A stretch of 33,403 nucleotides of DNA from Bacteroidaceae bacterium (GCA_024401185.1 JAKSLO010000018.1:1-33403); one strand, 5' to 3'. Shown: positions 7,648 to 15,457, counted from the first letter of the stretch. The notes: a model not told the origin generated them from the sequence alone. Numbers and translations: made by a program.

Positions 7648-7877
7648 GATTTTATGACTTATGGGTCATTTTGCGTGGTGGAACATGCCACAACCCCTTG
7701 TAAATACTGGTGTTTTAGGAGGTTCAAAACTTTCAGCAATCAGTTATGGGTTTTTCTTGGCATTGATATAACCATCTTGCATAATGATTTTCAACGACTT
7801 GCACTTACAGTTATAGTATAACAAATGTGTGTAACTATTCCAAATACCACGCAAAATGACCTATACGCCGATTTTAT
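7648..7877. mobile_element. MITE-like element with 24-bp inverted ends and 8-bp target duplication
   Basis: A 214-bp segment (7656-7869) is bounded by imperfect 24-bp terminal inverted repeats, 7656-7679 and 7846-7869. They agree at 21 of 24 positions, and the inner 16 bases, GGTCATTTTGCGTGGT and its complement, are identical. Both ends are flanked by the 8-bp direct repeat GATTTTAT (7648-7655 and 7870-7877), as expected for a target-site duplication. The interior has no convincing ORF. Families that make 8-bp duplications (for example IS1595, IS66, IS256, ISL3) are possible parents; I cannot assign one. Confidence 0.8.
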
Positions 7878-8186
7878 TTGTATTTTTGCCATGTCATGTT
7901 ATGATTTTGCTTGTATTGTTGAGGTACAGCACGATGGTCGGCCAAAATCTATCATGATAAATTATAGGCAACTTTTTTGTTGCTCAGTGTCTTAGCGTGA
8001 TTAGAATGGTTGTGCTGTGGAATTAGGGGCTGAGAAATAGAAACGGAAACTCTGCAAGTATTGTTTACGTCAGGAAGAATGACTTCCGATAGGAGTGCCT
8101 TAACTGGTTAACCCACTTCATTCTGCGGTTTTTGACCGTTCGGATGACTTTGCACACAATTGGTAAGAAAAAACAAGTAGAAAGCT
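7878..8186. other. Gene-free stretch between the MITE and the kinase pseudogene
   Basis: I see no credible gene here. A small hairpin, GCAAC-TTTTTT-GTTGC, lies near 7963-7980. A TATTTTTG word at 7881-7888 resembles a -7 box but has no -33 partner. The stretch looks like decayed sequence. Confidence 0.5.
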
Positions 8187-8974
8187 ATGCAATATCCAAG
8201 TGTAACAGAATATAAGGATCTTGTGCAGATTCCGGAATGCTTTTCCACCCTGCAAGACCTGTCTCCCGTGAGAGAGAACGGCAAGATAGTAATGACAAGT
8301 GGTAATTTTGCCGTGGTGTTCAAGATGCAGGACAAGCAGGGGCATGCCTATGCGCTAAAGTGCTTCACGCAGGATGTGCCTCAGCGCAACGAAGCCTATA
8401 AGAAGATAGCCAAGCAATTACGCTATCTGGATGCTCCCTATTTTGCCAGCATGGAGTATCTGGAGAAGGAGATTTTGGCCGATGATGACAGCCCTGCCCT
8501 CCCCGTTGTCTTAATGGACTGGGTAGAGGGAAACACGATGGATAACTGGATTAAGAGCCATAGGCTCAGCCCGAGATGCTTCACCTGCTGGCGTATAAGT
8601 TCTCCGTAATGGCCTCGTGGCTGATAAACCAGCCCTTTGCGCATGGTGACCTGAAGCCCGACAATATACTGGTGAACGAAAGATGCGGCCTGACCCTTGT
8701 GGATTATGATGGCCTCTATGTGCCTGGTATGCAAGGTGAAGGCCAGCGTGAGTGTGGCACGCCAGGTTTCCGTCATCCCCTTCGCCCGCAATCGGCCTTT
8801 GATGAACGGATAGATGATTTCTCGTTCGTGAGTATCTTGCTGTCAATCTACGCCTTTGCAAGTAGCCCTCATGGCCATTTGCAGCCCCATATTACGATTC
8901 TATTGTTTACCAGTTTTTATTATCTGTCTCAGATTTCGTCCTGTACAGTCGGAATTTCATCCTCGTCTATGTAG
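8187..8974 (+). pseudogene. Protein-kinase-like gene, frameshifted and 3' truncated
   Basis: Two overlapping frames together encode a eukaryotic-like kinase fold. The first (8187 to about 8570) starts MQYPSVTEYKDL and holds the nucleotide loop region SGNFAVVFKM, the Lys strand AYALKCF and the hinge VVLMDWVEG. The second (from about 8574) continues with LHLLAYKFSVMASWLINQPF, the catalytic loop HGDLKPDNIL and DYDG in place of DFG, up to DDFSFVSILLSIYAFA near 8861. The junction near 8570-8576 (CCG-AG-ATG) lacks one base. After 8861 the reading continues to a stop at 8974 with no kinase similarity, so the C-terminal region usual in Bacteroidota homologues is also lost. No active product is expected. 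Confidence 0.8.
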
Positions 8975-9153
8975 TTGATACTATGGGAGGCTCTGTGTTT
9001 ATCTATAACAATGCGAGTTGTGCTGTGTGTATACCTCCTACTAAAACTGTGGGGTATCAGTGCGTATACATAAACAAGACAGTTCCCTTATTTACGCACG
9101 TTCTTTTAGTATTTATAAAACCTTTTACTCGCATTAAGTTGTTACGTATAGTT
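8975..9153. other. Gene-free stretch after the kinase pseudogene
   Basis: AT-rich sequence between the pseudogene and the 3' end of the GNAT gene. I see no ORF or terminator with support. Confidence 0.4.
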
Positions 9154-9708
9154 CTAATCAATATCGTTCAAATCGAAGTATAACAGACGTGTGTAGTCTG
9201 AATCTTCATCGTCACTATTCAATGGCAGGAATCCGTTCTTTTCGTAAAAAGGAATGGCATTGATGTAAGCATCTACCGTTATAAATCGGCAACCAGTTTT
9301 ATTGGATGTTGCGAAATACGTCTTGATAAAGTCAAGCAACAAAGAGCCTGTAGACATTCCCTTTGCAGAGTTGTCAACAGCTAAACGGCATAGCTTTACC
9401 GCAGGATAACTCTTCATGCGCTTTGATTGTGGGAAGTGCTGATGCTTCCTGAATCGATTGAATTCCGTCTTATTGTCAAAATCTGACATAGAAATTCGGT
9501 CGTTGGCAAGACTACAAAACGCGATGGCGTGACTTGGGTTATCGTTTGGACAAAGTACATAAGTCACAGCCAATTTCGCCTTCAAGTATGCCTGTGCCTC
9601 GTTTGCAATAAAATCATTGAGGTCTGCATCACCGCAGTCAAAGTCGGTAACAATCTCATCGCCTTCAAGGCGACGAATAAAACTATTTGTCAAGGATTCG
9701 GTAAGCAT
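9154..9708 (-). CDS. GNAT acetyltransferase, probable toxin of a toxin-antitoxin pair
   Basis: This 184-residue cytosolic protein has the GNAT fold: a beta-strand with LCRLAVD, an acetyl-CoA loop region NSAKGMSTGSLLLDF, and the C-terminal signature AIPFYEKNGFLPL. The N-terminal EIVTDFDCGDADLNDFIANEA is typical of the TacT/AtaT-like toxin branch, which acetylates charged tRNAs. The pyrophosphate loop is imperfect: the usual Q/R-G-x-G-x-G appears as KGMSTG, so activity is uncertain. The ATG at 9708 lies 26 bases inside the preceding small gene, an overlap that suggests translational coupling. Its position in a decaying accessory stretch fits a mobile defence or addiction module. Confidence 0.82.
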   Translation of the reverse strand: MLTESLTNSFIRRLEGDEIVTDFDCGDADLNDFIANEAQAYLKAKLAVTYVLCPNDNPSHAIAFCSLANDRISMSDFDNKTEFNRFRKHQHFPQSKRMKSYPAVKLCRLAVDNSAKGMSTGSLLLDFIKTYFATSNKTGCRFITVDAYINAIPFYEKNGFLPLNSDDEDSDYTRLLYFDLNDID

Positions 9709-9901
9709 CTGTCAATGTCATTGGCCTTGTTGTCATCACCACATTCTTACCAGCCTCCATCATCTGCATCGCTAATGCATAGTTTTGCAGACGCCTGCTC
9801 CTGGCTTCTGCGCTTTCTGTTCGCTTCTCCTGCATTCGTGCTTCGAAGCGACGAGCGTCTTCACCAAACAGTATAGGAGTTTCTTTAATTGGTCTTGCCA
9901 T
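9683..9901 (-). CDS. Small basic protein, candidate antitoxin of the GNAT gene
   Basis: This 72-residue charged protein begins MARPIKETPILFGEDARRFE, followed by an Arg/Glu-rich helix (about 20-40). It has no membrane segment or recognisable domain. Small proteins with this opening precede GNAT-type toxins in Bacteroidota, as I recall, and the 26-base overlap with the downstream GNAT gene fits an antitoxin. It is not a clear ribbon-helix-helix DUF1778 protein, the usual partner of TacT-like toxins. The antitoxin role is inferred from size, order and overlap. Confidence 0.65.
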   Translation of the reverse strand: MARPIKETPILFGEDARRFEARMQEKRTESAEARSRRLQNYALAMQMMEAGKNVVMTTRPMTLTDAYRILDK

Positions 9902-9992
9902 ATTTCTTTTCTGCTATGTTGTTAAACAAATAAACCAGTTCGTCTGATTTGTTGTCATCCATAAGAGTCTTGTGCCAAGTATTAAACAGCAT
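9885..9992 (-). CDS. Possible 35-codon ORF overlapping the antitoxin start
   Basis: An ORF of 35 residues starts MLFNTWHKTLMDDNKSDELV and ends NNIAEKKYGKTN. Its stop lies 17 bases inside the antitoxin gene, the same kind of overlap seen between antitoxin and toxin. Its composition looks protein-like. It could be a leader peptide, a third module component or the tail of a lost gene. I do not recognise it. Confidence 0.35.
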   Translation of the reverse strand: MLFNTWHKTLMDDNKSDELVYLFNNIAEKKYGKTN

Positions 9993-10032
9993 AAACGAGA
10001 AGTTTTTGCCATGTACACACCCCCTTAATATG

Positions 10033-10063
10033 CAAAATTACAAAATAATTTTCATATAGTCAT
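10033..10063 (-). promoter_or_regulatory. Candidate promoter of the toxin-antitoxin operon
   Basis: On the minus strand the -7 element TAATTTTG (10040-10033) is preceded, after 20 bases, by ATG (10063-10061), one mismatch from the -33 TTG. Transcription would start near 10026, ahead of the short ORF and the antitoxin. Confidence 0.5.
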
Positions 10064-10142
10064 CCTTTAGCCTCCAGAAAACGTGATTTTTATATAAGTT
10101 TATGATTTACGTCATTGAACTGCCAAATATTTAACATTTTAA

Positions 10143-10229
10143 CGGTACGTTGCCGCCCATGGCATTATGCTCAACCTTGGCAATTACAAACTGTCCTCGC
10201 TCCCATGACTGAGCCTTGTAGAAGAAACG
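10143..10229 (-). pseudogene. Transposase remnant, IS1380-like
   Basis: On the minus strand 29 codons read RFFYKAQSWERGQFVIAKVE and then HNAMGGNVP. This resembles the stretch of IS1380-family DDE transposases where a Y-x-A-x-SW...R-V-I-AKVE pattern occurs. The similarity stops abruptly on both sides and there are no inverted ends. It is an internal scrap of a lost insertion sequence, directly abutting the winged-helix remnant that follows on the other strand. Confidence 0.55.
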
Positions 10230-10433
10230 AGTGTCGGAATCCTTAAGTCAAATGTCTCCAACAATGTCCCCAACGATGTCCCTGATATCGTGGTAGAAAC
10301 GGCAGAGTCGCTCGCGAGCAAGTTATCCGTATCAACAAAGTCTATCAAGAGAGATTAGAAACGCATGAAAGAGCTTGGCATCATCAAACGAGAAGGTAGT
10401 AATTTCGGTGGACACTGGGAGATAATAAAATGA
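10230..10433 (+). pseudogene. C-terminal winged-helix remnant with one nonsense codon
   Basis: In one frame the sequence reads LSVSTKSIKRD, a TAG stop (10356-10358), then KRMKELGIIKREGSNFGGHW and EIIK before the natural stop at 10431. This is the C-terminal winged helix found in AlbA_2/ATP-binding-type regulators, where the position of the stop normally holds Leu or Ile (RDLKRL). A TTG-to-TAG change would explain it. Upstream the frame continues with SNVSNNVPNDVPDIV, a linker-like stretch, to about 10230, where the IS1380-like scrap begins. Everything N-terminal is gone. Confidence 0.6.
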
Positions 10434-10495
10434 TAGGCAATATGTTTGAACTCGAACTACAACAATACCTACTCCGCGAGTTCCGTGTGGTATGA
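10430..10495 (+). pseudogene. Possible N-terminal fragment of an AlbA_2-type protein
   Basis: A 21-codon ORF (MIGNMFELELQQYLLREFRV and one more) overlaps the stop of the preceding remnant by ATGA. The pattern ELQQYLLREF resembles the first residues of AlbA_2-domain proteins as I recall them. The family's following segment is missing. An overlapping frame (10452-10568) gives 38 codons containing SVWYDRLTAKRIEGHTKLK, which I do not recognise. Confidence 0.3.
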
Positions 10496-10569
10496 TAGGC
10501 TCACTGCCAAAAGAATCGAAGGGCATACAAAGCTCAAAACCTACAACTTGAGCACATGCGAAAGTTGAG

Positions 10570-10743
10570 TTTCACTAATTTCAATTATTTCAGTGAAATT
10601 TGGACACGCATGGTGGTGTGAATTGAGGTCTAATATTATATAAATATATTTATATATATATTAGAATTTCATTCTCACTTTCTCATCATCCCCCAATGTG
10701 CGTGCATCTTTTCGAGTGAAATTATTGAAATTGTTGAAATGAG
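10570..10743. repeat. Inverted pair of 9-bp iteron clusters around an AT palindrome
   Basis: Three 9-base units on the plus strand (TTTCACTAA, TTTCAATTA, TTTCAGTGA; 10570-10596) face three on the other strand (plus-strand reading TGAAATTAT, TGAAATTGT, TGAAATGAG; 10717-10743). All share TTTCA or its complement. Between them lies a 35-base near-palindrome made only of A and T apart from its C/G ends (10630-10664). The arrangement recalls iterons beside an AT-rich unwinding region, or paired operators. No replication gene is visible. Confidence 0.65.
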
Positions 10744-10961
10744 TGAGAGTAGAATAAAGCTTGCTTTGATTCTGCCGAGCGAATGGGATAACAGGCTCCA
10801 CCAATCGTCAGCGCAAGCTCAGCGAGCAGCAGGTTGCAATCATTTAGAACCACATAGGTGAAGCGTAAAGGGACAGTGCATTTTGCCGACGGTATAAGTA
10901 ATACGAGAGCGCTACTCAAACAAAATGAAATGCTCTGATACGTCATATTCCTCCCACACTC

Positions 10962-10994
10962 GATATAGACGGATTATAGACGGTATATAGAGCC
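10962..10994 (+). repeat. Three 11-bp units (TATAGACGG type)
   Basis: GATATAGACGG, ATTATAGACGG and TATATAGAGCC follow each other without gaps. The period is the same as in the larger arrays of this window, but the sequence is different. Confidence 0.6.
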
Positions 10995-11064
10995 ATCAAT
11001 TAACCTTTAACCCCGCACACCCCTCCCTGCGGTATATAAATTCCTTCGGTTGGGGGGGCATACA

Positions 11065-11104
11065 CAAAAAAGATGGTGTGCCATTTCTTTTATGACACAC
11101 CATC
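11065..11104 (-). terminator. Terminator of the flavodoxin-like lipoprotein gene
   Basis: GATGGTGTG (11072-11080) pairs with CACACCATC (11096-11104). On the minus strand the stem is followed by a run of T (A run at 11066-11071). Confidence 0.85.
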
Positions 11105-11131
11105 AATGAGATAATGAACAGAATGAGGGCG

Positions 11132-11965
11132 TTAGCGCACTACCTGTGTGAACTCAGGCTTTGCACCCTCCTCTTTCTTTATGGTAACATAGATGGTTGA
11201 GGTGCTTTCTTCACCATTGGGTGCTGCACTCTTTACACCAAACTCGTAGTCGGTGCTGGTGGCAGTCTCGCGTATGGCCACATCAACGGGAGTGCCAAGA
11301 GGGAATTGATAGTCACCACATGCCTGGTTGAAGATTTCAACCTCCTGCTCTGTTACGGGCTTATGCTCCATGAATGCGGGCAGGGCTTCTATAGTGCCTT
11401 CCTTATATCCGCCCTCGATGAGGAAACGGTTCAACTCGTCGGCTACAGCGCTGATACGAGCATTGCGAACTCCATATCCGCATACCACCTCTGCCTTGGG
11501 GAGAGCGTTCTTCACATCGTTTGAACTTTGCTGCAAACCACCGCTGCCAAAGGTGCAGAAGGTGATGACCTTCTTGCCCTCGAAAGTCTGGGCCTTGAGC
11601 AGAGCTTCGATAGGAGTAGCGTATGTTCCAAACCATACGGGGTAGCCCAGGAAGATGACATCCACGCTGTCGAGATTTGCCTTAAGAGGCTTGATGGCAG
11701 GCAAAACACTATCTGCCTTCTCCTTCTGACAGCGCTCGATGGTCTGCTGAAAGTCGCCATCGTAGGGCTGCTCTAACTCGATAGCCTCGATGTCGGCACC
11801 CAACTGCTTCTGCAGTTCTTCGGCGACAGCCTTAGTGGCACCCGTCTGCGAATAGTACAATACCAGAGTCTTGGGCTTTGCGGGAGCTTCTTCAGACTTC
11901 TTCTGTGAGTTGTTGCATGCCATGAGCGTTATGGCAGCAATCAGTACTGAAAGGATTTTCTTCAT
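11132..11965 (-). CDS. Flavodoxin-family lipoprotein
   Basis: The 277-residue precursor has a lipoprotein signal peptide with lipobox LMAC (Cys17), a linker rich in Lys, Glu and Ala, and a flavodoxin-like domain (about 32-200). The FMN phosphate loop is visible as YYSQTGATKAVAEEL (about 38-52), and GYPVWFGTYATP corresponds to the loop that stacks on the flavin. A shorter C-terminal part (about 205-277) is not one I recognise. A flavodoxin fold exported as a lipoprotein suggests an electron carrier or NAD(P)H:quinone-type reductase at the envelope; the partner is unknown. It is followed by its own terminator. A 9-bp repeat lies just upstream of its start. Confidence 0.82.
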   Translation of the reverse strand: MKKILSVLIAAITLMACNNSQKKSEEAPAKPKTLVLYYSQTGATKAVAEELQKQLGADIEAIELEQPYDGDFQQTIERCQKEKADSVLPAIKPLKANLDSVDVIFLGYPVWFGTYATPIEALLKAQTFEGKKVITFCTFGSGGLQQSSNDVKNALPKAEVVCGYGVRNARISAVADELNRFLIEGGYKEGTIEALPAFMEHKPVTEQEVEIFNQACGDYQFPLGTPVDVAIRETATSTDYEFGVKSAAPNGEESTSTIYVTIKKEEGAKPEFTQVVR

Positions 11966-12020
11966 GATGTCTTTTTGTTGTTATTGTTAGTTTAACATAG
12001 ATGAAAATACATATCTATCG

Positions 12021-12055
12021 TCTTTGACTCCTTTGGCTCCTTTAACTCCTTTGAA
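12021..12055 (+). repeat. 9-bp tandem repeat TCCTTTGGC type, four units
   Basis: TCTTTGAC, TCCTTTGGC, TCCTTTAAC and TCCTTTGAA run in series between the flavodoxin-like and GH98 genes. The first unit is one base short. Confidence 0.65.
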
Positions 12056-12115
12056 TGTCTGCCCGAAGCAAGAAAATCATCGCATCTAAATACTGAGCGG
12101 TATGCGAAGCTTCAG

Positions 12116-15100
12116 TTACTTCATCACTTTGATGGTACGTCCGTCGGCAGTACGGATGATGTTGAGACCTCGCTGTACGGAAGGCATCTTCACACCCATG
12201 GCGTTATATACACCGGTTTGGCTGCTTGACGATTGGCTGAATGTTTCGCCTATTCCGTCCTCCAAAGCATCAGGGGCACTGTTGAGCTTGCAGTCAACAA
12301 GCAGGAATTCTTGGTAGCCACTTGTGTCGCTGTAGTTACTGAAGCGGATGATGTACTTGCCTGCTTTCTCGACGGTGAAGGTCAAGGTACGTTGCTTGGC
12401 CGATGAAATGGTGCCACTTGTGTTGCCATTTACATTGGGCGAAGTGGTAAGACGATTGGACGTGCTGTTGTCTGCTCCGGCCGCAATACTGTTTCCTTCG
12501 CTGTCAAGAATGTTGACTTTGTAAGTGGGATTGCCCTTCCATGCAGCCATGGCGAAGGTGAGCTTGTATGTGCCAGGTTCGAGTTGCAGGGGGTACTTGG
12601 CAAGGCTTCCGTATTCGCAGCTTCCCTCACGCCAGTACAGGGCAACTCCTTGATAGCCAACGAAACCAGTCATGATGCGTGAACCGCTTCCGTATGTGTT
12701 GGGATAGTCACGCACTTCGCCATTCTCTTGTATCACACGCCATCCCTCGGGGATGCCACCATTGACGGCATTCGACAAGTCGGTACGGTAAACGAGTGAA
12801 ATCTCTTCGAATACAGGTTCGAGGGTAACGAACTCATCGGGCATGATGAAGTTGCCTTCGTCATTGACCTTGACATTGCCGTGGAGGCATTTCCAACCTA
12901 CAAGACGATAGCCCTCGTTTGGAATAGCCTCAAGGTGCACTTCTTCGCCCTCAGCGGCAGCCTCAGCGCTGGGTACTACCACGCCCAGGTCGCTTTGGTG
13001 GATGGTAATGTCAAATTTCTCATCCTCTACATCCATAGGACGGTAGGTGACTTGATCTACGGTCATGTTGATGCCCTTCTTGTTTGTCAGTGTGAAGGTA
13101 TTCTTGCCAGCCTTGAACTTGAATACGGCACCCACACGCTTCCATTCGTTAGTGGCGGTCTTGTCAAACTGTACATTCTCTGTGGCAGTATTGACCTTGA
13201 GTTCGGCTGTGGCGGCCTTGTTCGTATTGGTGTAGCGAACCGAAACGTAGTATTCGCCCTCTTCTGGTACGCTGATAGAGTGGGTGAGTGCTCCGGCAGT
13301 ATTGGTTCCCATAACCACGAATCCATTGCCTGAATGTCCGCGAACGTGTGAGAAACCAGCCATATAGAAGGTTACATGGTTAGAGATGCTCTTGAAGTCC
13401 ATGTCCTCAGCTTCGATGGTGATAGGACCATGATAGGGAGCTGGTTGGACGGGGAGATCGGTGAGTGCCTCGTTGGGAACGTAGTCGGTAAGACGGTCGG
13501 TGCCTTCGCCCTTACAGCTGATGGTAAGCTCGCAAGGACCATTGTGCTTTACATTGACAGTAAATGTCTTATTCTCTGCGTCGTAAGTCTTGGTGATGCT
13601 TGCCTGTGGAGCAGGAGAAGAAGTTGACTTGCCCAACTTCTTGAGGGTTGCAGTAGGCTCTTCGATGACACCGCTGATACGGATGGTGTCAGTACGTACG
13701 GTAGTTGTGTCGGTACGATAGTTGTTGAGATAGAACTCTATGCGGTCGGCATATTCGTGCACGGCACCCGATGACAACTGATAGTAGTCGAGGTGCAAGC
13801 TCTCGCAGGTGTTGTAAAGCAAGGGAATATCGGCCTTGGCATGTCTGTTCTTGTTGTGGTATGAATAGGGATTGTAAGTAATCAGCTGATTGCGGTAGCG
13901 GTTTACGTACAGGTCACCTTTACTTACTTCGGGGTAGTTGTTGTCAAAGTCCTTTTTCTTGTTGGCCAACGAGGTCCACTTAGTGGTACGAGCAGACTTG
14001 TTCACCTTTACGGGGATTGCTTTTGCATCGTCTGCCCACAACTCGGGAGTAATGGGTATGGCACCATATCGACCGGTACTCTTCATGTAACTGAAGTTGT
14101 CCATCCATTGGCCATTGCCACGGTTGAAGGGATCCTTTACCTTGTACAGATTGTCATAGAGGTCGCCCCATGCTGCATATTTGTCTTCGTCGTTGCCCGA
14201 AGTGACATTGTTGACAATGATGATCTTGGTCTTATCTACCACTTCCTCGCGAGTGGGGATGTAGAGTGTTCCGTTGATGATTTGGCGGAACATGTCAATC
14301 CATGCGTTGTCGAAGCCGGGGAAAGTGCCCCAACGACGTTGCTGATAGCCATTTACGGTAGTGTTGCTGAGGTTCTGGAAATCCTCTGTCCATATCAATT
14401 CAGGACCATCCCATACGGCACCTCCGTTTACGCAGCTCTGTTCCATCACCGTGCCGATACCAGCTGCAACAGGATATTTCTTGCCGTGATTATCGCCTAA
14501 GAGCGCATCGTTGGCACCATTCCATCCGCAGTTGTCATAACGCACACCATAGTTCTTGGCCAAACCTGCTACGAAGGGGCCAAAGCATACACTCTCGTTG
14601 TTGTAGAAGCAGCTCGAAGTGGTGTATTTGTAGAGCCAAAGTATAGACTCAGGATATTGCTCGCAGGCTTTACGCAAGTCGGCATTGCGCTTCATCATAC
14701 CCACGGGGTTGAGGGCATGCGACCAGATGTTGCCACAGAAGCTGATGGTAAGGAATCCACCGTATTTGTTGTGCATTGGCACGAGTTTGGCAAAGAGTGC
14801 GATGCGGTCGGCCTGACTGCTTGAACTGGGATCGCCAGCCTCGTCAAAGCCCCAGAACTGCTCAGCATAGTTCCATCCCAGGAAGTTGGGGTAGTGGGTG
14901 AAGAAGTATTCGAAGGTCTCGAGGTCATTGTCCTTGATGTGCGTGTGACCACCCGAGGCTGGCTGACAGGTAAACCACATGCCATTTTGCTGGCATACCG
15001 TTGCCCATGATTTATAGGTGCGTATGGCGCTGTTGGGGCGCTCGTAGATGCCTTGCTCTTTGTTGTAGGCACACGATAGTGACAGATTCATCACCACGAA

Positions 15101-15280
15101 AGGCTTGATGTCGTCGGGGATGAGGTTGATGATTTTCTGTGGGTCGGCCTGGTTCCACACATCGACGTGAACAAGCCACATCGGGTGCTTGTTGTCAACA
15201 GGTCGGCGCTGTGGCGTTTGTGCTGTGACGGCACAGAAGGCTGTCATGAGCCACACAAGGGTAAAAATAAGTTTTTTCAT
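12116..15280 (-). CDS. Secreted multidomain glycoside hydrolase, GH98
   Basis: This 1054-residue protein has a cleavable signal peptide (about 1-20, ending AVTA). The GH98 catalytic barrel (about 30-345) carries PMWLVHVDVWNQADPQKII, QPASGG, NYAEQFWGF, RYDNCGW and GPELIWTED. Glu140, Asp249 and Glu294 are plausible counterparts of the family's catalytic acids. A beta-rich GH98 C-terminal part follows (about 350-590), then a CBM6/35-type module opening ITIEAEDMDF (about 600-735), an InlB/bacterial-repeat-like domain (about 740-810) and another beta-sandwich (about 820-985). The end (GVYNAMGVKM...GLNIIRTADGRTIKVMK) looks like a type IX sorting tail. GH98 enzymes cut internal links in blood-group A/B glycans or in substituted xylan; the substrate here is open. 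There is no SusCD pair nearby. Confidence 0.88.
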   Translation of the reverse strand: MKKLIFTLVWLMTAFCAVTAQTPQRRPVDNKHPMWLVHVDVWNQADPQKIINLIPDDIKPFVVMNLSLSCAYNKEQGIYERPNSAIRTYKSWATVCQQNGMWFTCQPASGGHTHIKDNDLETFEYFFTHYPNFLGWNYAEQFWGFDEAGDPSSSSQADRIALFAKLVPMHNKYGGFLTISFCGNIWSHALNPVGMMKRNADLRKACEQYPESILWLYKYTTSSCFYNNESVCFGPFVAGLAKNYGVRYDNCGWNGANDALLGDNHGKKYPVAAGIGTVMEQSCVNGGAVWDGPELIWTEDFQNLSNTTVNGYQQRRWGTFPGFDNAWIDMFRQIINGTLYIPTREEVVDKTKIIIVNNVTSGNDEDKYAAWGDLYDNLYKVKDPFNRGNGQWMDNFSYMKSTGRYGAIPITPELWADDAKAIPVKVNKSARTTKWTSLANKKKDFDNNYPEVSKGDLYVNRYRNQLITYNPYSYHNKNRHAKADIPLLYNTCESLHLDYYQLSSGAVHEYADRIEFYLNNYRTDTTTVRTDTIRISGVIEEPTATLKKLGKSTSSPAPQASITKTYDAENKTFTVNVKHNGPCELTISCKGEGTDRLTDYVPNEALTDLPVQPAPYHGPITIEAEDMDFKSISNHVTFYMAGFSHVRGHSGNGFVVMGTNTAGALTHSISVPEEGEYYVSVRYTNTNKAATAELKVNTATENVQFDKTATNEWKRVGAVFKFKAGKNTFTLTNKKGINMTVDQVTYRPMDVEDEKFDITIHQSDLGVVVPSAEAAAEGEEVHLEAIPNEGYRLVGWKCLHGNVKVNDEGNFIMPDEFVTLEPVFEEISLVYRTDLSNAVNGGIPEGWRVIQENGEVRDYPNTYGSGSRIMTGFVGYQGVALYWREGSCEYGSLAKYPLQLEPGTYKLTFAMAAWKGNPTYKVNILDSEGNSIAAGADNSTSNRLTTSPNVNGNTSGTISSAKQRTLTFTVEKAGKYIIRFSNYSDTSGYQEFLLVDCKLNSAPDALEDGIGETFSQSSSSQTGVYNAMGVKMPSVQRGLNIIRTADGRTIKVMK

Positions 15281-15324
15281 TTTTCGTTAGTTAGTGTAAG
15301 TTGGTATTTTGTAATCTTGTGCTG

Positions 15325-15332
15325 CAAAGTTA
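15325..15332 (-). promoter_or_regulatory. Candidate -7 element of the GH98 gene
   Basis: TAACTTTG on the minus strand matches TAnnTTTG and lies 45 bases before the ATG. No clear TTG is seen at -33. Confidence 0.5.
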
Positions 15333-15417
15333 CTAATAAAAATATAATTATGTTTGCACGTGCGTGTTAATTTCAACATATTTTATGAAGTTTTCAACAC
15401 GTTTTGCTATTAAAACG

Positions 15418-15447
15418 AAAAAAGCGACCGTATTAGGCCGCTTTTTC
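15418..15447 (-). terminator. Terminator after the DUF4270 gene
   Basis: AAAAAGCG-A-CC pairs with GG-C-CGCTTTTT with one mismatch, and has A/T runs at both feet. It lies ten bases after the DUF4270 stop and separates that gene from GH98. It could also act in the other direction. Confidence 0.8.
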
Positions 15448-15457
15448 TTATTCTAAA

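Larger units (their letters stand above)
10434..11064. other. Gene-poor accessory stretch with repeats
   Basis: Apart from the fragments and repeats listed separately I see no supported gene. A 74-codon minus-strand frame at 10722-10946 has no recognisable features and I do not call it. The centre is a very AT-rich palindrome (10630-10664). Confidence 0.5.

Noticed and set aside
7597..7821. 74-codon plus-strand frame
   Set aside because: It begins outside the MITE-like element and ends inside it; there are no protein features.
8187..8974. Programmed frameshift in the kinase-like gene
   Set aside because: No slippery heptamer or following structure is seen at the junction, and the 3' end is also lost.
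10722..10946. 74-codon minus-strand frame MTYQSISFCLSS...
   Set aside because: It runs through the 9-bp repeat cluster, has no recognisable motif and no promoter.
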